From contig NW_019091400.1 of assembly GCF_001949145.1 (NCBI RefSeq), forward strand, positions 952,515-967,820: 15,306 nucleotides of DNA. Direction: 5' to 3'. Under the pieces are notes generated by a model. That model worked only from the letters and a program-made list of their open reading frames with translations, ran no database searches and was not told where the DNA came from. Of this stretch, positions 1 to 7,839 are shown piece after piece. The position numbers and the translations under genes were made by a program. The stretch comes from Acanthaster planci. Its lineage: Eukaryota > Echinodermata > Asteroidea > Valvatida > Acanthasteridae. The first letter of the stretch is position 1, and every line of letters begins with the position of its first letter.

Positions 1-106
1 TATTGCGTCGGGCCCCTTCTTTTTAAACCTGTCCCCCTAAGTTATTGAACCCCCTTTCACATCTCTATCCCCCAAAAATAAATGTCGCCCCTTTTTAAAT
101 CTGTCC
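1..106 (-). repeat. Partial 36-nt minisatellite, about three units
   Basis: Three imperfect units of 35-36 nt (1-35, 36-71, 72-106) are visible, read best on the minus strand. Each begins with a GGGACAG- or GGGATAG-like block. The outer two units share an A-rich core (TTTAAAAAG) followed by a G-run, and the middle unit has diverged there. One frame of the minus strand gives 12-residue units starting DRFKKG or DRDVKG, but a stop falls in the middle unit and the composition is repetitive, so I read this as repeat DNA and not a gene. The array reaches the window edge and may continue beyond it. Confidence 0.55.
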
Positions 107-107
107 T

Positions 108-124
108 GGAGAAAAAATTTCTCC
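108..124. repeat. Perfect 7-bp inverted repeat, 3-nt loop
   Basis: GGAGAAA at 108-114 and TTTCTCC at 118-124 are exact reverse complements separated by AAA. It directly follows the minisatellite. No function can be assigned. Confidence 0.5.
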
Positions 125-399
125 CAAAAAGTGAATTTCGTATATGGAATTCTATCGTCACTGTCACTCAGTGTCACTTTTTTGGAGGGAAGTCGGAGGC
201 CATGCAATGATGGAGTCTTCCCAACTGTCTGACTGTCAAAAAGTGTCGTGTTTGCTCTGTTCAAAAAAAACTATTCCAGCTTTAAATCACTTCTAAATGT
301 TCACAATCTTTCCTCTTCAAGTCGACATATTTGTAAAAACATACCAATACTAGCCTACTACTAGGCCTACCTCACTTCCTGCAAAAGCAGACTACGCAG

Positions 400-720
400 A
401 CAAAACTCAGAGAACCACAGATAACTGTCGCGCACGCCGCAGTTTCCTATCTGCGCACTGCATGCATGTACGTACCTAGTACCTAGCCCGAGTAAAAAAA
501 AAACCACGGACAGACAGCACATGCACAGTAGTGGAAATCGGTTTACTTCCGGTAGTATCCGCCGACTTTATGTACATTGTCGACTGGATAGGACATCGTG
601 CATAATTTGCGCGCCCGTACAATGGCGGCGCTTCACTCGGAGGGTAATGTGATGCAGTATGCCGGCCGTGCATTTCTGGTCAAGTTTTTAGTGGGATGAT
701 GGCCAAGTCCTCGGCCTCCC
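400..720 (+). promoter_or_regulatory. CpG-richer, promoter-like patch with YY1-like ATG context
   Basis: This patch is richer in G+C and CpG than the flanking AT-rich DNA. CAATGGCGGC at 620-629 resembles the YY1 motif often found at animal transcription or translation starts. The ATG inside it (622-624) has a good context (A at -3, G at +4) and opens 25 codons, ending at a TGA at 697-699. A possible donor, AGG|GTAATG, lies at 641-649. It could be a first exon, an upstream ORF or chance. No supporting downstream exon was recognised. Confidence 0.25.
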
Positions 721-724
721 TCCC

Positions 725-1390
725 GAAAACAAGCCAAAAATAAACAGAAAATGCAAGAATATCATTTCCTGACTAATAAATAATAACTGACCATTTTCTT
801 ATTAACTAACCCACTCAAAAGCGATAAAGTTCACCTATTTTGCGGGTATTTGTTTTTAATTCTTTTTTTTTGTACACCTATTGTCTAGTACGGTCTCGCT
901 TTAGCAATATTTTGGTTTTATCAGTAAATATGATGTTCAAACTGTCCATGTGTTTTTCCGTCTGGTTTCGATGAGTCAACACTGAAAAATCATCAATAAA
1001 TGGTTTTAATTTTATACAATTTCCCGGGTAAAATTCTACCAAATAAAATTTATTCATATACCATGGCCTATTGAGTAAATTTTATTGAAAACCGACATGC
1101 GGCAGTGTGAGAATCTTTTCTGTGAGCACAAAGTGAGCGCAGCTTTAAATGAGCGACCAAACTAACTTGCTGCCGTTTTTAAAACTGACACTTATTAATC
1201 AGCTTAAAAAATTGAGTACACATCCTGACTTAAGCCTAAAAATTTACAATTAACAACAACTTTCCGGGATAAAACGTCTGTTTTAACTGAGAACGAATAA
1301 TTTTTTACGCAGACAAAGTTTTTAAGTTTCATTGCGTTGACTTTGAATTCCCGGCCTTGCCCCGAAGAAGAATTCTGTCACTCATATCAC
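725..1390. other. AT-rich noncoding DNA, nothing recognised
   Basis: There is no ORF of note in any frame and no RNA gene signature. The word TTATTCATATACCATG at 1050-1065 recurs exactly at 9565-9580, which may mark remnants of one dispersed repeat. Confidence 0.5.
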
Positions 1391-1397
1391 ATCGTCT

Positions 1398-1423
1398 GAC
1401 GCACGATTTGGGTCCAGTGCGTC
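1398..1423. repeat. Inverted repeat GACGCAC/GTGCGTC
   Basis: Perfect 7-bp arms at 1398-1404 and 1417-1423 are separated by 12 nt. It could form a short hairpin. No flanking features support a function. Confidence 0.4.
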
Positions 1424-1849
1424 TTTAGATCCGACAAACACAAATCTTGGCTGTCTTGGAGATTTTTCCGGTGAAATCTGGGGAAAATAAACGACAAATT
1501 AGTCATGTTTTTTAAACCACTTTTGCCAATAAGTAACGTTTCAGACGGTTCCAACTTCAAGTTCGAAGTAGTGAAGTTTCATATACAAAGCCTGATAGGC
1601 TAGATACTCTGTCATAAATTTCTTACGAGGCCTATATAGGCTTAAAGTTAAGCATTTATAAAAAGTAAAACTTGAGAAACTTTCTGAAGCGACTCACGTT
1701 TCCTTCTGTTCCTTCTTCCAAACTTGACGTTGATCTGCTGCGTACACCTCAACCATTATTCTTTCCAAATTTACCCACTGCAAGTGCAGAATTCAGTTTT
1801 TCTTCAAAATCTGACGACTGAAGCAAAAAAACTACTACGTCATGTTGTT

Positions 1850-1952
1850 TGCTTGCGGTGCAAGCAGTCATCGCACGTCGGTGCGTTTTCTAGGGATTAG
1901 TAGTTGGGCGCGCTTTATCTTGGTCTTGGGCGTGCACTAGTGCCTAGTGCAC
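1850..1952. repeat. Cluster of three perfect hairpins
   Basis: Three exact inverted repeats lie within about 100 bp. The first is TGCTTGC/GCAAGCA at 1850-1866 with a 3-nt loop. The second is CGCAC/GTGCG at 1872-1885 with a 4-nt loop. The third is GTGCACTAG/CTAGTGCAC at 1932-1952 with a 3-nt loop. The area between is GC-richer than its surroundings. No ORF overlaps it. It may be a structured regulatory region or a remnant of a mobile element. Confidence 0.45.
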
Positions 1953-2269
1953 TTTTAGGAGTTCTTTGTAGCCTAATTAGGCAGCGCAAAATTTAATTCG
2001 TTGCTGGGTACGCCCAACTTCGGCTCTTGATTTGTTGTTATTGTTCGGGCTAGCACTGGACTTGGACTTGTCAGATTGCTGCCGCTGGAGCTAAAAAAAG
2101 TAATTGTCACTAGGGAATTCCCATTCTCGGCTGTTTGATTAAACCTACAGTTAGCTCGGGGAATCGACGCGGCTGTTCATCTCCGGGAAGTTTAAGGCGC
2201 TGTCTAATTATACACGATTTAATTATGATTATTTTGACGGGTTTTCCCAACAAATTTTAGCGGAGTACG
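1953..2269. other. Noncoding spacer, nothing recognised
   Basis: Mixed-composition DNA without a convincing ORF, repeat or RNA gene. The stretch just upstream carries the hairpin cluster, and the next one a set of GC-rich palindromes. Confidence 0.4.
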
Positions 2270-2270
2270 A

Positions 2271-2345
2271 GACGCCTCCGGGAGGTCCTTCAGCGAGGTG
2301 CCTCACTATCTAGTGCGCCTCCGGAGGTCTCCCTCAAATTGGGCG
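2271..2345. repeat. GC-rich CCTCCGG palindrome patch
   Basis: CGCCTCCGGGAGGTC at 2273-2287 and its near copy CGCCTCCGGAGGTCT at 2316-2330 are each almost self-complementary and lie about 43 bp apart. GCGAGGTGCC and GGCGGCGCC blocks lie nearby. This looks like a small imperfect duplication of a palindromic motif within AT-rich DNA. Function is unknown. Confidence 0.4.
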
Positions 2346-3198
2346 GCGCCTCAAATACAGATTGCCCCCGGGTGAAGTGAAAGCCCGATCACATTTAGTA
2401 AGTCAGAGCCTCGACATTAATTCGGCTACCTTCATTCATTGATTAGCATTGTTTATTTGATGTTCAATTAAACATTGTTAATTGTTTCCCGGTGTGTTAT
2501 TTTTGTGGCGTTTGCTAATTGTTAAGTGCTGTGGTCACATGAGGGAGCTATTCATGTTGTCCATGAATCGCTCGGTACGTTGCCGTGTAGTAATCTTGGT
2601 GTTTTGGACATGTTATGCGGGCACGAGAGATAGTGCCAGGTTTAATAATGCATTCATTGATAAAATGTTAATGTCTTGGTTATGTGAGTTATAGATAAAT
2701 GCAAATGGTAGATATTTAATAGTCCAGATCGATTAATAGAGGGATTAAGTTGCAATCAGTTAAGCTCCTGTGCCCATGAATATACGTGTAAATTGGTCGT
2801 TCGCGCCACAACCTTGGATCTTTTCCAAAACTTCTAGACAACATTGTAGTCGTCAGGTTCAGGGCCCGAAATGGTCCTGTGGATTTGCTGAATTGTACCA
2901 GCAGGGTTTGGGGCCCTAGGCTCGGGGCAGATTGGCTACATCGACTGGTGAGTTACATGTGTATAGCGAGTTATATAACAGCTAATATAAGGTCATAAAA
3001 GTGGCTGTATGTAGCAGGGTGCAAGTTGAGTGTCAAATTTACAATGTGATGTGCACGTACGTGTACCTCCACCTTCGTTATTGTACGTGTACAATATATA
3101 TTATGCTTGACCTTGAAAATCGACAGCATGTACTGTACATGTTACATCGTAAGTTACATGTAGCACCAGCAATACTCTTCATTGATCATGGAAATTGG
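2346..3198. other. Noncoding DNA, rich in ACGT/TACATG words, nothing recognised
   Basis: No recognisable coding region is present. The open frames at 2482-2694 and 3001-3210 are short, rich in Cys, Leu and Tyr, and resemble no family I know. From about 3045 to 3165 the DNA is rich in GTACGTGTAC and TACATGTA-like palindromic words, common in low-complexity invertebrate DNA. The stretch runs directly into the TTTAA array. Confidence 0.4.
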
Positions 3199-3592
3199 AA
3201 TTTAATTTAATTTAATTTAATTTAATTTAATTTAATTTAATTTAATTTAATTTAATTTAATTTAATTTAATTTAATTTAATTTAATTTAATTTAATTTAA
3301 TTTAATTTAATTTAATTTAATTTAATTTAATTTAATTTAATTTAATTTAATTTAATTTAATTTAATTTAATTTAATTTAATTTAATTTAATTTAATTTAA
3401 TTTAATTTAATTTAATTTAATTTAATTTAATTTAATTTAATTTAATTTAATTTAATTTAATAATTTAATTTAATTTAATTTAATTTAATTTAATTTAATT
3501 TAATTTAATTTAATTTAATTTAATTTAATTTAATTTAATTTAATTTAATTAATTTAATTTAATTTAATTTAATTTAATTTAATTTAATTTTT
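3199..3592. repeat. (TTTAA)n pentanucleotide array, about 78 copies
   Basis: A nearly perfect microsatellite of period 5 made only of A and T. The run is exact from 3199 to 3460, loses 2 nt there, continues in the new phase to about 3550, loses 1 nt, and then runs to about 3592. Degenerate TTTAATTTAA remnants follow to about 3616. The homogeneity over nearly 400 bp implies recent expansion. It lies just before the retroelement LTR. Confidence 0.95.
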
Positions 3593-3644
3593 GATTTTGA
3601 ATTCAATTTAATTTAAGATTCATGTTTGTTTAAATTAATAATTT

Positions 3645-3935
3645 TGTACTAGCAGGTCTTTTCATGAGCAAAGTGGAGATCTCCAAAATTTGAGAGTGAC
3701 ACAGGAACCCCAAAATTTGGCCTCACCGCCTCACTTTCTCTCGTCACCGGGAATTACTCTTCATTTTGTTCATCTGTTTCGCCCTTAGACTAGAATATAC
3801 TTTCCTGGAACGAATGTCCCCGCAAATTACATTCTGCCGCTCGAGTGTAATTTGTTCAAATAAATTTCTAAAATAAGCGTGAGTCGGTGAGAGCCGAGAA
3901 TCTTCGGTGCTGAGCGAGCCTGCTCCACCGCTACA
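3645..3935 (+). repeat. 5' LTR (left boundary uncertain)
   Basis: The right end is well placed: the sequence ends CTACA at 3935, two bases before a tRNA-complementary primer site. An AATAAA at 3859-3864 fits the LTR poly(A) signal (end of R), which leaves about 50-70 bp of U5. AATATACT near 3796 is a possible TATA-like box. The left edge could be TGTAC at 3645, a match to the inverted LTR end in 4 of 5 bases, but no second LTR is available for comparison. The LTR might also be truncated on the left. Confidence 0.55.
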
Positions 3936-3937
3936 TT

Positions 3938-3953
3938 TGGTGTCAGAAGTGGG
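3938..3953 (+). promoter_or_regulatory. Retroelement primer-binding site, tRNA-Leu type
   Basis: TGGTGTCAGAAGTGGG is complementary to the 3' end of an animal tRNA-Leu (…CCCACTTCTGACA plus CCA) over 16 of 16 bases, judged from recalled tRNA-Leu(CAA) sequence. This is where minus-strand DNA synthesis would have been primed. It lies 2 nt after the LTR end, as expected. Confidence 0.8.
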
Positions 3954-4287
3954 GTGTTAAAGGGCATAAAATTGGACAGAAAATAATTGTATTGGTGTAA
4001 ATTATTCCCGTAGTACCTCATTTATAGTGAGCGTGCTCGAAAAACCACCTTCAATTGCACCTCTGCTGGAGGACCTTTTGGCTAGCGTGTACTCCCCGTT
4101 AAGTTTGTGACCCGTGTCATTAATAAATACCGTAAGAAAGAAAACAATTAGTTGTGTGTCATTCAATATGAGTTGTAATTGCACCTCCCGTAGGCAGCGG
4201 AATCAGTCTAGTTGTACATTTAAGTATTTGTGGTTTATGTGTATTAATCCGCTGTGTTGGTACGGCTGGTTGTTAGTTTGCCGTTAA
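3954..4287 (+). other. Untranslated leader of the retroelement
   Basis: The region between the primer site and the first gag-like residues. No long ORF on the sense strand is present, and the minus-strand frames here are shadows. A leader of about 330 bp is ordinary for gypsy-type elements. It should hold the packaging signal, but I cannot identify one. Confidence 0.5.
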
Positions 4288-5584
4288 CAGGCGAGTGACA
4301 TAGAGACTTTGCAGTCTCCTTCAGACGAGGCAGAAGTACATGTATTTGGTGGCACCAAAGGTAGCGGTAACATAGACGAAGTACATAGTGAGGAAATTGA
4401 GTAAACTTATGCAGCGGGTAAAACTGCAAGAAATAGAGCTGCGACGTTCTCCAGATGAGTTATCAAGGAAGCGGCACCAATCTGACAAGTCACGGGCAGT
4501 GGACGCGGAGGTTCCACTGGGTTTGTTTGCACAACCGGATGAAGACGATCCGGAAATTTATTTTGGGCGTAACTGCGTCGAGCAGCGTGTCGGACCAGGT
4601 TGTCCACACGTTGACTCCCGTTCCAAGGTAAAGAGCCCACGGTAATTGGTGAAGGTCCATGGCCCCTGGATAGGGGGGGGACAAGGTAACTACATGGATG
4701 AACGGGCAGAGGGTTCGAATGGGGCGAGAGGCCACCCCAATATTACACCCGACCGGTTCGATGGGAAAACTCCATTGAAGGATTATCGTCGCCATTTTGA
4801 GGCCTGCAGATTGGCCAATGGTTTTACCAAGGCTGAAAATCAGGCCGCAGTATTTTTGGCCGCAAGTTTGAAGGGTATGGCACTGAAGGTGCTTGGAAAT
4901 TGCAACCAGCCCTCAAGTGTAAGGAGTTGTTAGGGTTGCTCGAGGCTCAGTTTGGGCTGGGCCAAATGGCCCAGAATTACCTTATGGAACTAAGGTCGCG
5001 ACGGCAGGGGTCCCACGAGACCCTGCGAGAACTTGGGCAGGCAGTCAGAGAACTGACAGTTCTTGCTTATCCCGAGTTCGATGAAGAGGGCAGAGATCGC
5101 TTAGCTCGAGCCCATTTTAGTGACGCTATCGCTCTTTAGTCAATCAGAGAGGGTATCTTCAGGGCTAGACCGAGAACCCTCGATAAAGCTGTCAGAGCCG
5201 CCCTGGCTACAGAAAATTTCGAATGAATGGAGTCTCAAAGAGAAGACCCCAAGAAATTTAAATATTGCCGGGCAAGTGAGAAGAATGACGATCAACTTAG
5301 TGAACAGATCCAGTGACTTGTAGCTGCAGGTGTGGGAATATCATATCGCCGATCAGGGGAAGCTTGGAGGATCAGTCAAATCCCCCAGAGAAAGGAATCA
5401 CCCAATGGAGGTGAACTGCTTTAAGTGTGGAGGTAGAGGGCACATTACAAAGCAGTATCCTTCCTCCGCTGATCGAAGTACCGCGGGGAAGAAATCTCAG
5501 CGACACGACCACCAGTCGACTCTAGGGCCCGAGGGAAGACCAGAGAGCATGAATGCGGGTCGAAAGGGTAATTTCCTCGCGTAA
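4288..5584 (+). pseudogene. gag: Broken gag gene of the gypsy-type element
   Basis: The structural (capsid/nucleocapsid) gene, now in pieces. An acidic open stretch (frame of 4288-4401) may be the N terminus. It passes into a basic, helical stretch at 4388-4642 in another frame. A TAA at 4643-4645 interrupts that frame, which then continues to about 4900 with capsid-like sequence (FDGKTPLKDYRRHF, LAASLKGMALKVLGN). A one-base loss near 4900 moves the reading into the frame of 4900-5316 (QFGLGQMAQNYLMELRSRRQG). Stops fall there at 5137-5139, 5224-5226 and 5314-5316, yet gag-like residues such as RARPRTLDKAVRAAL continue past the first of them. Another shift brings in the zinc-knuckle frame of 5330-5584. 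It cannot make a full Gag. No restored sequence is given. Confidence 0.85.
5417..5458 (+). other. Degenerate CCHC zinc knuckle of gag nucleocapsid
   Basis: CFKCGGRGHITKQY follows the C-x2-C-x4-H-x4-C spacing of retroviral and retrotransposon nucleocapsid zinc knuckles, but the fourth ligand (codon 5456-5458, TAT) is Tyr and not Cys. A TGT-to-TAT change would explain this. Zinc binding would be weakened or lost, in line with the other signs of decay. Confidence 0.85.
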
Positions 5585-5680
5585 AATTAATTGAACCTGA
5601 CACGACAAATATTGGGCGACAAATGACACGTCGTCAGCCCAAGCAAGGTCTCTATGTAAATGGCTCGGTAAACTACTAAT

Positions 5681-6312
5681 GTAAAAACATTTTTGGTTGA
5701 TACAGGTTCTGCAGACACCATTATTTCGGGGTCTGTGTATTGTAGCGTGTCCTGTCTATAGGCTCTGACACTGACAAAGAACTACTCGGTCAGGCTCAAA
5801 TCTCCGTTCGGGGCAAAACTGCTCTGTTCATTTTGACGAAACCAAAAGGGCTGTCTGACACACAAAGCTCCAGACACGAGGCGTGTAGACGGGACTGCGC
5901 AGGCGCGAGGCGGGAAAGCCGCAGGCCGTTCGCATACCAGCGGGGGCACCCAGCTAGCTCAATGCGGGTCCGAGCTGGCGGCCCCACCGGCCGAACCCGC
6001 TGGCGCCACAGTATTAACAAATCCCAAAAGAGAAGCGTCCGAATCTCGAGAAAAAGGAAGTTCCCGTCCGTCAGGCAAATGGGAGTCCGACGGGCAATAT
6101 ACTAGGTACTGGAACCGGAGATACAAATTGGTCAGACAAGTGTACCAGTGTGTGGAATATTGGGCATGGATTTCCTCGAGCCAGCAAAAGCGATTTTAAA
6201 CCTCCAGTCACAAGTGCTTAACGTTAATGGAGAGAAGATAAGATGTACGGATCAATCGGGGTCCTGTTTGTGTCGCAGGGTAGTTGTCGAAGAAACTACT
6301 TCAGTACCTGTA
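5681..6312 (+). pseudogene. Broken aspartic protease region of the gypsy-type element
   Basis: The retropepsin that would have matured the element's polyproteins. The N-terminal half reads VKTFLVDTGSADTIIS from 5681, with the catalytic DTG at 5699-5707, and meets a stop soon after. The C-terminal half, in another frame, reads VPVCGILGMDFLEPAKAIL (about 6136-6192), the usual flap-distal ILG(M/L)DFL motif of gypsy proteases. A GC-rich stretch of roughly 250 bp separates the halves. Resemblance to coding sequence ends at about EETTSVPV (6312). Reverse transcriptase, RNase H and integrase are absent. Confidence 0.8.
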
Positions 6313-6700
6313 AGTCAAGCCAAGTTTTTGATCTTCAGCTGCGGGCTTTATTTGGGTCTGCCTCCTTGTTTTCTTCTTTTGTTACATTTTCAATGTATTC
6401 TGGCTATTTGTGTTTGACCTTTCAAGAACATAGTCTAAATGTACGGCCTACGTTTAAAATATGCAAAACAGTCGGGAGCTCCTTTATTGTAGACAAAAGT
6501 GAGATTGTATAAAAATGAAGCCATCTTACACGTGGTAAAAGTAAGGAAATGGCCGTCTCTTCAGCCAAATATCGACGGGGCTGTACTCAATTTATTCCAC
6601 TAAGTTGAGGCATTTGCCCCTCACCATTGATATCAAACAAACTGTAAAACAAATTTTCTTCAGGTTCAGAAAGAGATGTAAATGTTACTTATAAGAACCG

Positions 6701-6706
6701 TTTATT
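6701..6706 (-). terminator. Candidate poly(A) signal of the COMT-like gene
   Basis: TTTATT on the plus strand is AATAAA on the minus strand. It is the first such hexamer downstream of the stop codon at 7525-7527. Its use is inferred from position only. Confidence 0.35.
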
Positions 6707-7492
6707 AACCAATTCACCAAAACAGTGCACTCCAGTTGCAAATACTAAATCAGGCATTTTCGTACCCATCCAGCTTGACTTTCATTTTAACTTGTAAGAA
6801 AAAGTATAACTCTTTTGTAAATGAACACTGGTTGTCAAATATGATTTCAGATTCGAGCCTTGTCAAAACAATTATTCAAATGCACTTGTAGTGTAACTAA
6901 ACCCCTAGTTCAAAGATAATAAATTTAATACTGGTAGGTTCTCTCATGCATTTTAAATTATTTGAGGCACCTGCTACAATTAATGTTTTTGACTCCTGAA
7001 ATTCACAGATAACCGCTGCAGCATCTCAGTTGTAAATCCTCACAAGTGTCAGGTTTCAAAATTTTTACAAGTCTATCGGTGCAGTGCAAATTTCCATTAA
7101 CCATAAATTTCGTCAGAAGTTGGTGCCAGATATAAGACAACATGGGACAAGTTTTACGTTTTCCATACAACCCAAATAAAACCACGAGTATTCGGCCAGT
7201 AAAATATGAGATCCACCACGTTTAAGCAGAAATTATTTTCAGACTAAAACCAAAGCATTAGAATAACATTTGAGTTAGACCTTCAAAAAGAGGCCTAGGT
7301 GTAGGCCCACTATTACAAACATTATAGAGACTTTAAGTACATGCACTGGGTTTCATTTCATGCAATTTGCATGTGCGGTGCTGGAGAAGTGTTAGACTTT
7401 TGCTTCACGAACCCCTCGTTTCATTTCACTCTGTACCCTTTCGGAGTTCTTAATACACACTTCAGTTGTAAAAGGTAATTTGAGGACTGGAT

Positions 7493-7524
7493 TACCCATT
7501 TCGACGTTTCGGTCCTTGTCATCA
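7493..7524 (-). repeat. Retroposon-tail-like motif right after the COMT-like stop
   Basis: On the minus strand, directly behind the TAA, the sequence runs through GATGACAAGGACCGAAACGTCG (core GGACCGAAACGTCG at 7515-7502). Motifs of the form GA…CCGAAACGTCG are, from memory, frequent at the 3' tails of SINE/LINE-type repeats in marine invertebrates. If so, a repeat was inserted at the very start of the 3' UTR. The identification is tentative. Confidence 0.3.
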
Positions 7525-7839
7525 TTAGTCACCATTGTATACAGAGATTGCTATGGCGTCTTGCAAGCGCATAAACTGAACGTAGCAGTCGAACCGCTCA
7601 GTGGTGAACTCGCCGCTATTCTCCACGTACTGCAAGTAATCAGGGCTGCCAGGATACAGGACATTGTCAGCCACAATGACTGACCCTTTTCGTAGCAGGC
7701 CATGTTTCTTGAGCAGCTTCAGGTCGGGCAAGAACAAGCTGTTCCAGTGATCCAGGAACACGTAGTCCAGCTTGTCTACGGAGTACTTGCTGCGCAGCTC
7801 CGGGATGATATCTGATGATTTCCCAACAGCGATGGAAAT
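7525..7839 (-). CDS. COMT-like last exon, catalytic segment (residues 138-241)
   Basis: It starts after the acceptor TTTCAACAG (AG at 7841-7840) and ends with TAA at 7527-7525, 315 nt in all. It encodes DIIPEL, the FLDHW loop (Asp167, codon 7752-7750), LLRKG, and VADNVLYPG (Asp195 and Asn196, codons 7668-7663). It ends SVYNGD. Asn170 (codon AAC, 7743-7741) replaces the catalytic lysine, and Gln225 (codon CAG, 7578-7576) replaces the catechol-binding glutamate. The reading frame is intact and the Mg and SAM ligands are kept, so the exon does not look like a pseudogene. Confidence 0.9.
   Translation of the reverse strand: MSIAVGKSSDIIPELRSKYSVDKLDYVFLDHWNSLFLPDLKLLKKHGLLRKGSVIVADNVLYPGSPDYLQYVENSGEFTTERFDCYVQFMRLQDAIAISVYNGD

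Larger units (their letters stand above)
3645..6312 (+). mobile_element. Ty3/gypsy-type LTR retroelement, decayed 5' fragment
   Basis: In order on the plus strand: LTR 3' part (to 3935), primer-binding site (3938-3953), leader, gag remnants (about 4288-5584) with a zinc knuckle, and a protease with a DTG active site (5681-5860) plus its ILGMDFL segment (6106-6310). The gag capsid-like residues, the CCHC-type knuckle and the protease order are those of Ty3/gypsy (Metaviridae-type) elements. Resemblance to coding sequence stops near 6312, before any reverse transcriptase, and no matching 3' LTR is seen, so the copy is truncated. Stops and frameshifts make it non-functional. The left boundary (TGTAC at 3645) is a guess based on pairing with the CTACA end. 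Confidence 0.85.
6313..7524 (-). other. AT-rich 3' flank and likely 3' UTR of the COMT-like gene
   Basis: No protein similarity is recognised. Read on the minus strand, this follows the COMT-like stop codon. AATAAA signals on that strand lie at 6706-6701, 6596-6591 and 6352-6347. The nearest predicts a 3' UTR of about 800 nt. The far end meets the truncated retroelement, so gene and element point toward each other. Confidence 0.45.

Noticed and set aside
4074-4084. CCTTTTGGCTA resembles the 5' part of U2 snRNA
   Set aside because: Only 11 nt match. The preceding and following U2 sequence is absent, and the stretch lies in the retroelement leader.
4712-4722. GGTTCGAAT resembles a tRNA/SINE B box
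   Set aside because: It falls inside gag-coding sequence (GSNGARG) and no A box or cloverleaf fits around it.
4407-4795. Minus-strand open frames opposite gag
   Set aside because: They are antisense shadows of the gag frames and show no recognisable protein features.
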